This document shows, in pieces, positions 34,284 through 44,909 of a stretch of DNA of 64,000 nucleotides. Every line of letters starts with the position of its first letter. The stretch's first letter is position 1. Both the position numbers and the translations under genes were made by a program. The stretch lies in the NCBI GenBank assembly GCA_040285825.1, contig JAUPSS010000005.1, positions 434,001 to 498,000 on the forward strand, in the 5' to 3' direction. The stretch comes from Eukaryota sp. TZLM1-RC (Eukaryota; Metamonada: BaSk clade). The notes beneath the pieces were generated by a model. It did not search any database. It had not been told where the DNA came from and was given only the letters and a program-made list of their open reading frames with translations.

Positions 34284-34645
34284 GAGAATTACTCCAATAG
34301 AATAAATATCAGAAGCTTCTGTTATTCTATTATCAAAAACCTCTAAAGCTGCATATTTGGGGGTAAAGGTAAGAGAAGCGGAAATTCGGGTGGTGTTAGC
34401 TACTACTTTAGAAGTACCAAAGTCGGCTATTCTTAGTTGACCATTAACTTCATTTTTTCAGGTGTGAGTGTCTTTAAATGACTGATCTAGATTGGATTGC
34501 TCTCCAGAGCACGTGCATTCGCATTGGCACCTTCATGACTAATGCAACGGAAGCCAAGACTCAGTTGAAACAGTTTGAATCTGTTTTCATGGCCAGATTT
34601 TAATAGGTTACAGAAAAAAGATTTTGTTTCGACTATCTTTTCCAA
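34284..34645 (-). pseudogene. Kinase fragment, array unit 4
   Basis: Near-identical to unit 1 with the same stop after GVIL. Unit 4 is later interrupted, downstream of this fragment, by the RLE-B copy at 35002. Confidence 0.7.
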
Positions 34646-35001
34646 GTAATTCTCCTTTTGTTTCTCTCATGTTACATCATCAATAGATTTTTGATGGGAT
34701 GTTGATCGCAAAACATGTAAGTTTTAAATTAACAACTGTTTTCTATTTTAATTTCAGTTTTTTATTGTTCTAATTTTAGCAGTAACTTGGTTTCCAATTA
34801 TTTATAATAATACTTTATAATAAACGTTTCAGATCAAGTTAGTAGGTAAATTGTATCAAAAATGAGTAATTGATTATTAGATGCTTGTTTAAAAAGTATC
34901 AATTATCTATTTGAACAAACCAACCCAGTATTGTTTGGTCACTCCCTTTCATAAACAGTATCAATTTGGATGATTGAGCAACTTGATTTCAAATGAAATG
35001 A

Positions 35002-36445
35002 CAAATTTCTGATAAAATTGACCGAATGATGAATTTAGATATAAAAAAACACATCAAATTTACCATTATAAGACTGTGTTTTAGTTCCAATTTTAATCAT
35101 ATATTTCGATCTACAAATCCTCTCGTCACTAGACCTTTGGCTCAAAAGATAAATGAGTTACGTGCAAAAGTTCTGTCTCAATTACAGGGATGCAAAATGT
35201 TTCAAATTCCAGATCATGCTTACCTTAGTCCACATTATGGTGGTTTAGGGTGGACGAAGGCTTCTATTCTTACCTCGTGTGCTTTTGTTGGTGGATGTAG
35301 AAATGCAATCTTTGAGTTTTCCGAAAGATTTGCACATTGGGAAGATTTCTTGATGACAACACAAAGTTCCACTGTTTTGCATTAAATGAAGAAATTTCAA
35401 AAATTGATGTAGAAAAATGGGGTCGATGTTTTCCCCAATCATTCAATGGCAATATTCCAGAAAAGAATGTTTTAAATTTGAAGTACACTCTTCGAACATT
35501 ACCGAAACGATTGACTGGAATGTATGAAAAAGATCTTTATAATAATATATGCAGCTCGGCTGTTTTAAATCAAGATCTTCACTCATTGTTATTGGAAAAG
35601 GGTGTTTGTGAAAACAAGTCATCAGATTCTTCACTTTTTGTAACCATTGTACCACGAAGATTTGGATTGTGTGCCCCTAATGAAGCATTTGTAACAAAAA
35701 TGAGATTATATTTGAATATCCCCATTAATCAATTATTATCAAAAGAAAAATGTATTTGTTCGAATTCACCTCAACTCACTTTGCGCCATGCTCTGAATTG
35801 CTCTAAATTGATAACTTATCGTTCTTCATTACATGATGCTGTTAGAGACACTGTTTTCAATATGGCACAAACTGCAAGAATTTCGTGTATCAAAGAGCCC
35901 CTGCTGAAGGACACACTTTCTCTGAATAATTTTGGTTCTGATGATAGAGGTAATGTATACTGTGATTGGATTGATAATTCTGAAGCTATTGTTGACTTTG
36001 TCTCATGTAATGTTGCAAATGATACTTTGGTTCACAGAAGAAAACTTAATCCTGTGACTGCTCTTGATTTAAAAGCAAACGAAAAACATAGAAAATATGA
36101 TGTAGATATTGAAGAGGCTAATGCTGATAGAAATACACAGCTGGTTTTATTGCTTTCCCATTTTCGATAAATGGAAGACTATCAGATGAAGCAGAAACTG
36201 TTTTGAATGATTTCCAAAAATGGTTCAAGAAAAAACAATGAAAAAATTTGATATTTTTTTATGGCGTTCACGGATTCAATTTGCCATTTTTAATAGATTA
36301 CCTCGGTTTTTCAATCGAATAAGAGAAGCTTTAGCTAGACAGCAAGCAGATCAAGATTTTGTAGAGGAAATCTTGGTTCAATGATAGTTGTCCCATTACT
36401 TATGAGTTAATTTAATTAAGTGTGCAAATTCAATAAATTCAATTT
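35002..36445 (+). pseudogene. RLE-B retroelement, 5'-truncated, inserted in array unit 4
   Basis: It starts in the thumb (IDRMMNLDIKKHIKF) and runs through IPDHAYLSPHYGGLGW, the zinc motif and RLE core (35337-36170) to the 3' tail. Frameshifts fall near 35380 and 36150. The 10-bp repeat AATGAAATGA flanks it (34992-35001 and 36446-36455), and the array sequence resumes afterwards without loss. It shares indels with the copy at 27102, so both came from one active source. Confidence 0.9.
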
Positions 36446-36710
36446 AATGAAATGAAAAACAATTTATAAATAATGAACAAATTATTGATGTATTCATAAC
36501 TCGTTTGTCTCAACTGGCAAAACTGGATTATATTTTTTATTTTCAAGGGAATGGTGAAATTAATTTCTCATTCACTTTCTTCTTTTGGGAAATTTTCTGA
36601 ATCTTTGGGAATTAACTGGTTCGATGTGGGAAAGGCAGGTTTTGAGGATGTGGAGCTTTAGTTGTGTAACTGATGATTTTTTATTCATTATTTGATAAAT
36701 AAATAACTAT

Positions 36711-36879
36711 ACAGTTTAAAAATATTGTCAACAATTTTTTTGAAATATGGATTTGAAGATGAAAAACAATAAAATTAAATAAAATTCATTGAATAATTCA
36801 TTGAAGTAAACTTTTTTCAACACATTCTCTTCTTTTTCTTGTTTAAACTTCAATGGCGCCAGTATTATTATTGTTTTCA
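36711..36879. other. AT-rich spacer after the array
   Basis: The last RLE-C tail is followed by unrelated sequence rather than cargo, which marks the array end. Confidence 0.5.
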
Positions 36880-37165
36880 AATTTTGAATTTATTACTTTC
36901 AAAAAACTAAACGCAAAAATTAATAGTCTAAATCTTCATATCCCAAATCAGCCAGCAAAAATTGACTGCAACAAAATTGACTGGATGATTTTCCTTCATC
37001 AATGCAACCAAGAGATAATAATGTAGAAGATAATAAGAGTACAACTCCTTTATAAATTGAAAATACAATTCTGCTCTTCCAAAACATTTGCAAGTGGTCC
37101 AAGCGCACCATAAAGAGAAACTGCAAAAGGACAGAGGACATAATGAGTGTGAGATTCAACATTCA
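36880..37165 (-). pseudogene. RLE-F retroelement, C-terminal fragment
   Basis: Minus strand reads MFWKSRIVFSIYKGVVLLLSS...LLSLG and ends LLADLGYEDLDY. It corresponds to the last ~100 codons of RLE-F (compare 56315-56523). The frame is broken upstream. Confidence 0.7.
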
Positions 37166-38227
37166 AGGAAACAAACTTTGCCAGTATTATAGAAATTTTT
37201 ATTTTTTATTGATATTATTGCGAGCAGTAGATGTACATCTTTTTTACAGAACCAACTGAATTCCTTGAACCAACTGCAGTATATTCTAAATTGATCTAAG
37301 AACCCCAAAAATATATTATTCTTTGGCAGAAATAACAACAATCATTCAAAAGGTGAATTATAAAATGAGATGTGCATCGTTATATTGACGATTTCATTAA
37401 TATATAATTCATGTTTTATGCAAAAATTAAATTCAACGGAATGTCGGATGACCCAAAAAAATAATTCGTTCTGCCTTCAATTTTTTAAGAAAAATCAAAA
37501 ATTAGTTTCTACATACAGATTGGAAAATTCTCCCCAAAATTGATGATCTAATATTTGATGCCAATGACCTTTTTGGAACAAAGGCTTTCTGATGATGCTC
37601 TACTGAATGAAGGAAATGAAGCGAAGTTTGAATCCTTCGGGCCACTCTTTTCAATTTAAACAATATTCTTTTCGAAATTGAATTTCTGTTAGCAGGGAAA
37701 TGTTGGTTGAATTCGGTTCAAAATTTACTGTGGGAATTTCAAATTTTGAACTACGCAATGGCATAGCAAAACAATGAAGTGCCACTTGTGCACAAACATT
37801 CACAAGATTTACACATGGTAAGCCCGTGACGAATAGATTTCTCAAACTTGGTTCCATCTTGGTTCAATGAACTTCGTTCCTTTATTTATGATTTTAATTT
37901 GTCAAGAGTGATATGTAATAGACATATCCAAGAAATTGCTAAGTTTAAACTATTATTACTACTGTTAATAGAATGTTAAATTTTTATTTTTATTTTAAAT
38001 TTTTAGTAGGGCAAATATTTTTTTTAAAACATACAGCTCTTCCAGCAATAAGGTTTGAAAGAGCACGACAAATTTCTGTTTTTTCAATATCTGCTTTTTC
38101 ATATCAAATATGTCCTTATTCACTATTTGGTAAATTTCCAAGTATTTATACTTTTTCTAGTTGTTATGAGTACTCAGCACACTCGCACTGTTTATCTTTA
38201 ATAGAGCCTTTATTATCTTGAAACTAC
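37166..38227. other. Unassigned region with possible RLE-B tail
   Basis: At 37855-37915 a stretch resembles the RLE-B tail (CTTGGTTCAATGAA...). An open frame at 37973-38221 and one on the minus strand at 37857-37651 have no recognisable content. Confidence 0.35.
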
Positions 38228-38243
38228 AACTACACTCTCTTTT

Positions 38244-38690
38244 CTGGATTAGATGGAAGCTTCATTTCATTGGATGTAATGTTTTTTGATCCTTGTAATG
38301 CCTCAAAAGGCTTGTTAAATCTGAAATTCATAATCCTCTTTCAAATGCTGACAACTTCAAAATTCAAAAATACAATGAACCTTTGTCCAAATTGTCCAGT
38401 CAAAATACAATTTGTATCCATTTGTATTTTCTCTTTTTGGTTCACTTGCTCATACGGCTATACGTTTTAAGGCAGATTTTGAAATGATTGTAAAGAGAAG
38501 AACTAACAGAAATTTCAAGAGATTGTTTTGGCAAAATAGAATTGTGTTTTCTATTTTTCAGGGGATGTTGAGGACGGTTTCTGATGCTTTGCTTTCTCTT
38601 GGATCTCACTATGAGAGAGTTGCAGCTAGTGTTTTTGTTTTGAGAGAGATGGATTATTTAGATGTTGATTTATAAATTTTTAATAATTTG
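38244..38690 (+). pseudogene. RLE-A C-terminal fragment
   Basis: Starts abruptly at LDGSFISLDVMFFDPCNASK in the RLE core and runs to LDVDL. A frameshift lies near 38450 and a small deletion near 38390. The tail is TTTTTAATAA, directly followed by RLE-D. Confidence 0.82.
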
Positions 38691-41121
38691 CAATCCCTCA
38701 ATTCGTTTCTCCTGCTCATTCGTCTTCTCTTGCAACAGTTATTCGATGTTTAACCTTCTCTCTTCGAAAGGGCATTTGGAATCCTTCGATTTTTTGGAAA
38801 TTTTTTCTTTCCAAGGCTATGTCTTCACACAAGAAATCTAAATATAAGAAGTCGGTTCCACAATCTAAAAATGTCAAAAAACGCTTTGAGTCTTTGATTC
38901 TTCGTTCACAATACTCTTCAGCACTTAAATTATTGGCTGGTTCTTCTCCTGCTGCCTTCAATGATGAAACATTGGATTCTTTAAATTCTCTTCATCCACA
39001 TGAAGACTTCACCATAAATCACATAGTCTCTGATAATGAACGTGATTTCTTCACTGCTAATCCTATCACTTGTGATGAAGTTAGTGTAGCTATTAAAGGA
39101 CTTCCGTGTGGTCGTTCTGCTGGGCCTTCTGGACTTAGTTATGATCATTTGATGTCCGCAGTCAACATATGTCCAGAAATCGTGGATGATTTAGTTTTCT
39201 TTTTTAATAGTGTCATCATGGGACGTTTCAAGTTACCACAAGCGTTAATGGCATCTCGTTTAGTTGCTTTAAATAAGCCTGGAGGTGGTGTCAGACCTAT
39301 TGCTGTTGGTGAGTCCATAACAAGATTATTAGCAATTATTTCTTTTAAAAGAGTTAAGTCATCCGCAATTAATTTTTTTTCGTCCTTATCAGTTTGCTAT
39401 CGGAATTCCTGATGGCACAACATGTGCTGCGTTGTGTACAGATTTACTTTTCAATCAAAAAGGCGAAAATTATTTATTGAACATTGATTTTAAAAATGCT
39501 CTCAACTCCGTTTTTCGCTTCAGTATTTTGCAAGAACTTGAACTACACTATCCTCCACTTTTGCCGTATTTTAAATTGATGTATGGATCACCCTCTAACT
39601 TAATTTTTCATTCTGAGAATATTGTTTCGTCAAGAGGCGTCAAACAAGGGGATCCATTGGGTCCATTTTTCCTTTGCTTAGCACTACAATCAGTTAATTA
39701 CTAGTTTGTAAAGTTTGGCAACTTTTGGCTATTCAAGATCTAGAAATTGACAAACATTTAGCGTTTTCGGTCCTAAATGCGTGTTTTGGATCAAAAATTA
39801 ATCATCTTCTTCGTTCTTTATCTCCCACAATTTTTCATGATTTTGCACGTCAATTCAATACTTTGAGAACAAATTTCTTAGGAAATTTAGTAGAAGTTTG
39901 TCCATCTCAAATTCCTTATCATGCATTTTTTAGTCCTAAATTTGGTGGAGTTGGTTTTTCAAAAGCAGAGTATTTATGCAAAAGTGCTTTTATTGGTGGT
40001 ATGAATAATTTTCTTTTTGAATGGAAACTTCGTTTTGATCATATTCCTTTAAATGAATCACATCCTTTATTAATTTCTTTTGAAAAAATGGTGCAAGAAC
40101 TACCTGTTGATATTTGGAATAGGAGTTTTCCTTCAAGTTTGCCTGCTGTGCCTTCGAGATCTTTCACCAACCTTCATCTTGCTGTTGTGAAATTACAGAA
40201 GTCTGTTCTTATTGGTTTTGAAGACCTGGATTTTCCGAAACGACTTAGTGTGACTAAGATAAATAATCCCGTCTTTGCTGCCTTTTTATCAGACATTCAG
40301 AACTGTACTAGTTTAATATCTCAGCAGTCAAGGCCATTTGGTCTTCACTTAACAAATGAAGCTTGGAAACAAAACATGCGGTTGAGATTAGGGATGTATC
40401 CAAGTGGTCTTTTGGACAATTCTTATTGTATTTGTAACAAAAAACCTACTGCCAATTTTCGTCATATTGTGAGCTGTAAGAAATTTCTCCAATATAGGTC
40501 AGTTCTTCATAATGCCGTTCGTGATGTGACATATGAGATGTTCAAATGTTACAATTTTAGTTGCAAAGTAGAACCTTTGTTGAAGCATTATAGTGATGAT
40601 AATCTTTTTAATTCACGTCGAGGTGACTTAATTGCTCCTTTTGTGGATTCCTCTCAAGTTGTTGTTGATTTCACTACAGTTGATCCCTTTGCTTTTTTTT
40701 ATCGCGATGATGTTTTACTTAGTACTAATGGTCATTTAAACAAGGCTGAAGATCGTAAGAGAGATAAATATACTGAGATATTAAATGATTTAAATAAGAA
40801 CCTTTATTCGAAGTTTTCGTTTGTTCCTTTTGCCTTTTCGATTTTTGGCAACATTGGACAATCCGCCTTGAATTTCATCAATGATTTTGGTAATTTATGT
40901 CGTTCAAGTGGTAAGAATTTTGCAGAGAATTTATGGAAAAATCGTATCATTTTCGCTTTGTACAGAAGTGTTCCCAAGTACTTGAGTTTAATGATGTCTA
41001 AACTTTATAAGGATTCATCAAGAGTTGGCGTGGAGAATTTAGTTTCTTATGTGTTTTAGTTTGTTTTGTTTTTATTTGATTCTTTATATAAATTACCATT
41101 TTTAATAAAAAAAATTAAAAA
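38690..41121 (+). pseudogene. RLE-D retroelement, near full length, lacking the YMDD segment
   Basis: The reading frame is open through FSLRKGIWNPSIFWKFF and an in-frame ATG at 38819, followed by the basic MSSHKKSKYKKS. It continues through LHPHEDF, GPSGLSYDHL and RLVALNKPGGGVRPIAVGE to 39412. A frameshift leads into NIDFKNALNSV (motif A) and SSRGVKQGDPLGPFF (B) up to 39704. About 130 codons including the catalytic YMDD are then deleted. From 39725 the frame is open for 444 codons: thumb, zinc motif CICNKKPTANFRHIVSC (intact), RRGDLIAPF, VVVDFTTVDP, RKRDKY and the C-terminus. It ends AATAAAAAAAATTAAAAAAA. This is the best view of the complete domain order. Confidence 0.88.
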
Positions 41122-41137
41122 AACTACACTCTCTTTT

Positions 41138-41453
41138 GTTATTTTGTAAAACTCTTCTTTCACATTTAGATATTCATTTAGAAACAGCTTCAAAGCTACG
41201 TTTGTTTTAGAGGAGAAATGGGCCCACTGAGATTGGTGGCCAATTATTCGAGGATTCTAGAACGTCTGTGGATGATCTAACCAAGGATGAAAGTTCTTGG
41301 AATAAGTTTGAATGATGCTTGAAGAAGGTATGCATTTCAAACGAAAACCTCAGTAAAATGATAAACACGATTTCATTGAGGTCTGCACTTTTGAATTGAA
41401 ACCCTTCTGTATAACACAAACTCTCATCCTTACTCCCGCCAACGCTCAACACC
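41138..41453. other. Upstream region of the DEAD-box helicase gene
   Basis: No repeat or gene seen; it probably contains the promoter. Confidence 0.4.
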
Positions 41454-43058
41454 ATGTTCTCCAAGACAGGTTTCCCCTTCTCTGAGCCTCTCGTAGCATC
41501 CCTCAACAAACACTTCTCTTTTGACAACCCCACTTTAGTCCAAGCCCGTTCTTTTGCTCCCATCACTCAAGGTCGAGACGTACTCATCAAGTCTTCCACT
41601 GGTTCAGGTAAATCACTGGCTTTTCTCCTTCCTATCATTGATCACGTCCTCAACTCCAAAACCGATCGGTCTGATGGTATCCATGCATTGATCCTTAGCC
41701 CTACTCGAGAACTAGCCCTTCAACTTCAAACAGTCGCCAATACCCTCCTCAATGGATTTGCTGGTATCACTTGTGGCTCTGTTACTGGCGGAGAGAAACG
41801 AAAGAGCGAGAAAGCCAGGATTAGAAAGGGAGTTCATATTCTGATTGCCACTCCAGGAAGGTTACGTGATCATTTTGAGCACACTTGTTCCCTTTTAGAC
41901 CGTTTTAACAAGTTAAAGTTTGTAGTGTTGGATGAAGCTGACCAGTTGTTAGATTTAGGGTTTTTACCAAGTATTCGGTTCTTTTTAGAATCAACAAAAG
42001 GAATTAGAATGCAAAATTATTGTCAGACAGTTTTAGTTTCTGCTACACTGACCAATAAGGTGTCAAGTTTGGCTTCTTTTGCCTTGAGGAATCCAATTAA
42101 TATTTACGGAGATGATGAAAAAAATAATGAAAATGAATCGTTTTTTATACCAAGTACTTTACACCAAAGTTACATTATAATTCCAACTAAAATTCGTCTA
42201 GCAGGTCTTGCATCAGTCATTTACAATGAAATTGAAAAGGCAAAAGCAAAAAAAGAAGCAGTTCGCATTATTGCGTTCGTTTTCTCTTGTGTACATGTAG
42301 ATTTCTATCACACCATATTTCAACAGCTTTCTGCAGACCTTGAGTCGCCCTTTCGGGCTTTCTCTCGAACAGATTTCTTTGCACTACACGGGAATCTTGA
42401 TATGATCGAGAGAAAGAAGACTCTGCGTCGCTTTCATGATTCAGATCACTCCTCTGTCATGTTTGCCACAGATGTAGCAGCGAGGGGGCTTGATATTGAG
42501 GATGTGTCTTCTGTGATATTGTTTGATCCACCATCTAATGTGGAGAGCTATGTACATCGTATAGGAAGAGGAGGGCGCATTGGCAATGCTGGTAGATCAG
42601 TCCTTGTACTCAACCCACATGAGGAAGGATATGTTGAACTGTTGGAGAATGAAACCGGCACCACAATCAATCTCTTACCTCTTGAACACCAAATCAATTC
42701 TCTCGCCTCCCGTGTTCTTGTCAACAAGCTTCCTCGACGTGAAGCTCGATGGGAATACTTTGCTCGTCTGGTGAACAATTATGTTGATGAACAAGTCAAG
42801 AAGGATCGTCCTTTGATGTCTCTAGCGATGCAGAGCTATCAGGCATACGTTAGTGCTTACTCAACGTTTCCAAAAGAGTCTAGAAGCATTTTCAACCGAA
42901 ATTCGCTACATTTGGGCCATTTATGTAAAAGTTTTGGGCTTTCTGAAACTCCTCAATCCATAGCTACTACGTTACGGAAAGATAATAGTGGAGGAGGAAG
43001 TGGAAAGAGGAGAACAGGTGGAGTGGGTAGTGGTAGTAATAAGCGTAAAAGAAGTTAG
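41454..43058 (+). CDS. DEAD-box RNA helicase, DDX31/Dbp7-like
   Basis: A 534-residue intronless gene. Motif I STGSGKS (48-54), Ia PTRELALQ (83-90), Ib TPGRL (133-137), II DEAD (160-163), III SAT (196-198), motif V ATDVAARGLDIED and VI HRIGRGGR are all present and in order. The text around KSSTGSGKSLAFLLP, YVHRIGRGGR and the C-terminal extension (RWEYFARLVNNYVDE...SYQAYVSAYSTFPKE...FNRNSLHLGHLCKSFGL) fits the Dbp7/DDX31 family, which acts in 60S ribosome assembly in the nucleolus. The last 25 residues are Gly/Ser/Lys/Arg-rich. The ATG at 41454 follows ACC and precedes the conserved F-x-F start. DDX18/Has1- or DDX55-type helicases are alternatives. Stop TAG. Confidence 0.88.
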   Translation: MFSKTGFPFSEPLVASLNKHFSFDNPTLVQARSFAPITQGRDVLIKSSTGSGKSLAFLLPIIDHVLNSKTDRSDGIHALILSPTRELALQLQTVANTLLNGFAGITCGSVTGGEKRKSEKARIRKGVHILIATPGRLRDHFEHTCSLLDRFNKLKFVVLDEADQLLDLGFLPSIRFFLESTKGIRMQNYCQTVLVSATLTNKVSSLASFALRNPINIYGDDEKNNENESFFIPSTLHQSYIIIPTKIRLAGLASVIYNEIEKAKAKKEAVRIIAFVFSCVHVDFYHTIFQQLSADLESPFRAFSRTDFFALHGNLDMIERKKTLRRFHDSDHSSVMFATDVAARGLDIEDVSSVILFDPPSNVESYVHRIGRGGRIGNAGRSVLVLNPHEEGYVELLENETGTTINLLPLEHQINSLASRVLVNKLPRREARWEYFARLVNNYVDEQVKKDRPLMSLAMQSYQAYVSAYSTFPKESRSIFNRNSLHLGHLCKSFGLSETPQSIATTLRKDNSGGGSGKRRTGGVGSGSNKRKRS

Positions 43059-43507
43059 TTTTTGTTTAGTTTTGTAGTGATTTTTTAGTTAATTCTGATT
43101 TAGTTTTTTGATGCGTTTCTATTTATGTTTATTCTGATTTGGCTCATTGATGAATTATCAATACTGGTGGTTAAAGCGACTATTTGATTTTTGTTTCTTA
43201 ATTCAATCTTTAGTTCTTTGTAACAAGATTCAGCTCCAAAACTATTTGTTTCATACCCATAGGTTAAGGACCATGACCACCTTGAAGTTGAAATCATAGT
43301 TGAGTGTTCAATATGGGGCTCCTTATCTGACTCCTCAATGACTTGGCTCATTGACTTAGCTCTGCCTAATGTTGTTTATAACGAAATGAACCCATGTTTT
43401 CGAGGGTGATTACGGTGAGGTTGAAGTTTAATACATTTAATCTGATTATGTTCTTGTTGTAGACATTTTGTAATTGTCAAGATTTCAGACTTTGTTTGTA
43501 GATCTCT
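43059..43507. other. Intergenic region
   Basis: A minus-strand 83-codon frame (43351-43100) is open but unrecognised. Nothing else seen. Confidence 0.35.
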
Positions 43508-44909
43508 TTGAATGGCAGACCCATCTCACACCTGTCGAGGTATGCTTCTTTCTGGACGTTGATCTCAGCCTGTCAGAAAGAATTGTCCAATTTGTTTTAC
43601 AAGAAATGTAACATTTCCTTTTGTGATGATTGTATTGATAAATTCCATCCAAAGGTCATCTATTCTGACCATGAACTGAAGACAGTTGAGGAAGCTATGC
43701 TTGAAAAGCTCCGTCTCTGCTCTGAACACAAAGAGAGTGCTCTTTCTGAAATGGCATATTTTTGTGACAAATGTGCAACTTGTATTTGCTTAGACTGTCT
43801 CAACATATGCACATACATCGTACACATCAATTTTTCCCATCATGAAGCGTGCACTTGAATTTGCTGCTTCTGTTGAAAAAGTTATGAAAACACCGAATCA
43901 GTCCCTTGAGAAGCTTCTGAGAAGCCGATTTGTAGAGATAAAAGAGCTTAAAGAACAATTACTCGATACAATTACCTCTAAATAAAATAAAATAAAATAT
44001 AATAAAATAAAATATAATATAATAAAAAAATAAAACTAAAAAAATAAATAAATAAATAAAATAAAAAAAATAAATCAATAGAAAAATATCCTCTAAATAT
44101 AAATCCCTTATCGCTGAAGCCCAGGAAGCTAAGAAATTGGCATATCAGCGAATACAGGAACGTCAATTCTTTGCATTTGATCAAGTCTCCATCGATGACC
44201 TTAATTATCAAGTACAGAACATTAGATCCAAGTTTGAACAGGTGATGCAAGAGCTCCAGACTTGATTTCCTGCACACCGTTTCATCTCCAGAATCTACTG
44301 TCTTAATAGCTGCTGCTGGTGGTGCTACATCACTTTCAGATTCTTCCAGTCTTGAGGATGTGTCTGCCCTTGAATCGATTTTCCCTAATATAAAATCTTC
44401 CAAGTTTCTATATCGTGCGTCAAAGCATGGATTTGCCGCATCTGATTTTCATAAGTACTGTGATGGTAAAAAGAATGTTTTAGTTTTGTTAAAACAACCA
44501 ATGGAAACATTGCAGGGGGATTCAGTAGTGCTGCGTTCTCCTCTTCTGAATGCCACACCTCATCACCAGGTGCTTTTCTCTTACGAATCAAGAACTTAAG
44601 TTACCCTAGTTCCATGAAATTTGATTTACAGGCAACCGGTGATGACATTTACTGCAGCGCTAGCTACGTACCCACATTTGGTTCTTCTCCTTTTGATTCT
44701 TCTGGTCAGTACAAGACTTCCCCTGGAGCTTTCTTGTTTAGACTTGTCAACATCAATGGACTTGGTGCAAAACGATATGAATTCAATCATCATGTTATGA
44801 TATCTATTGTCATTCCAGCTATGGTCCAACCTTTGGAGGTGGTAATGATTTGTTAATTCACAATAATTGTCAAAGCAGTAACTCATCTTGTAACAAAAGA
44901 AAAGATTAA
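43508..44909 (+). pseudogene. B-box/coiled-coil/TLDc domain gene, broken
   Basis: Three blocks in order. Block one (43580-43860) has paired cysteines CNISFCDDC and a B-box-like CSEHKESALSEMAYFCDKCATCICLDC. Block two (43850-44265) is an alpha-helical coiled coil (KLLRSRFVEIKELKEQLLD ... IAEAQEAKKLAYQRIQ). Block three (44380-44909) is a TLDc domain: FLYRASKHGFAASDFHKYCDG, TTNGNIAGGFSS, SPGAFLLRIKN, and YGPTFGGGNDLLIHNNC at the end. Frameshifts occur near 43850, 44262, 44500 and 44800, and a 115-bp AT-only insertion sits at 43985. TLDc proteins are linked to oxidative-stress defence and V-ATPase regulation; B-box plus TLDc combinations occur in protists. It ends at TAA after CNKRKD. Confidence 0.8.
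43985..44099. repeat. 115-bp A/T-only insertion with 10-bp flanking duplication
   Basis: CCTCTAAATA occurs at 43975-43984 and again at 44090-44099. The sequence between is almost only A and T (AAATA and AATAAA-type units). Taking out 115 bp joins ...LLDTITSK to YKSLIAEAQE in frame, so it interrupted a continuous coding region. It lacks GT/AG ends and is far longer than local introns. Confidence 0.8.

Larger units (their letters stand above)
29397..36710. repeat. Tandem array: four cargo units separated by RLE-C tails
   Basis: Equivalent points recur at 29500, 30952, 32428 and 33904, so the periods are 1452, 1476 and 1476 bp. Each unit is a cargo of about 1.25 kb carrying a dead kinase fragment, followed by the last ~200 bp of RLE-C (tails at about 30655-30850, 32125-32330, 33600-33805 and 36505-36710). 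The array starts behind the longer RLE-C at 26175. Unit 4 is split by an RLE-B insertion at 35002-36445. The units are nearly identical, so expansion was recent. Units 1 and 4 share variants, as do units 2 and 3. Confidence 0.88.
38228..41137 (+). mobile_element. Compound RLE-A + RLE-D insertion with one 16-bp target duplication
   Basis: AACTACACTCTCTTTT occurs at 38228-38243 and at 41122-41137. Between the two lie, in the same orientation, a 5'-truncated RLE-A fragment (38244-38690) and an RLE-D element that begins at or near its 5' end (38690-41121). The only perfect flanking repeat encloses both elements. That fits a single integration event. Confidence 0.75.

Noticed and set aside
43823-43850. 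A 28-nt 'intron' (GTACAC to GAAG) that would mend the B-box gene frame
   Set aside because: It would remove histidines expected in the B-box, lacks the CTAAY-type 3' motif and ends GAAG. A simple indel is more likely in a gene with other breaks.
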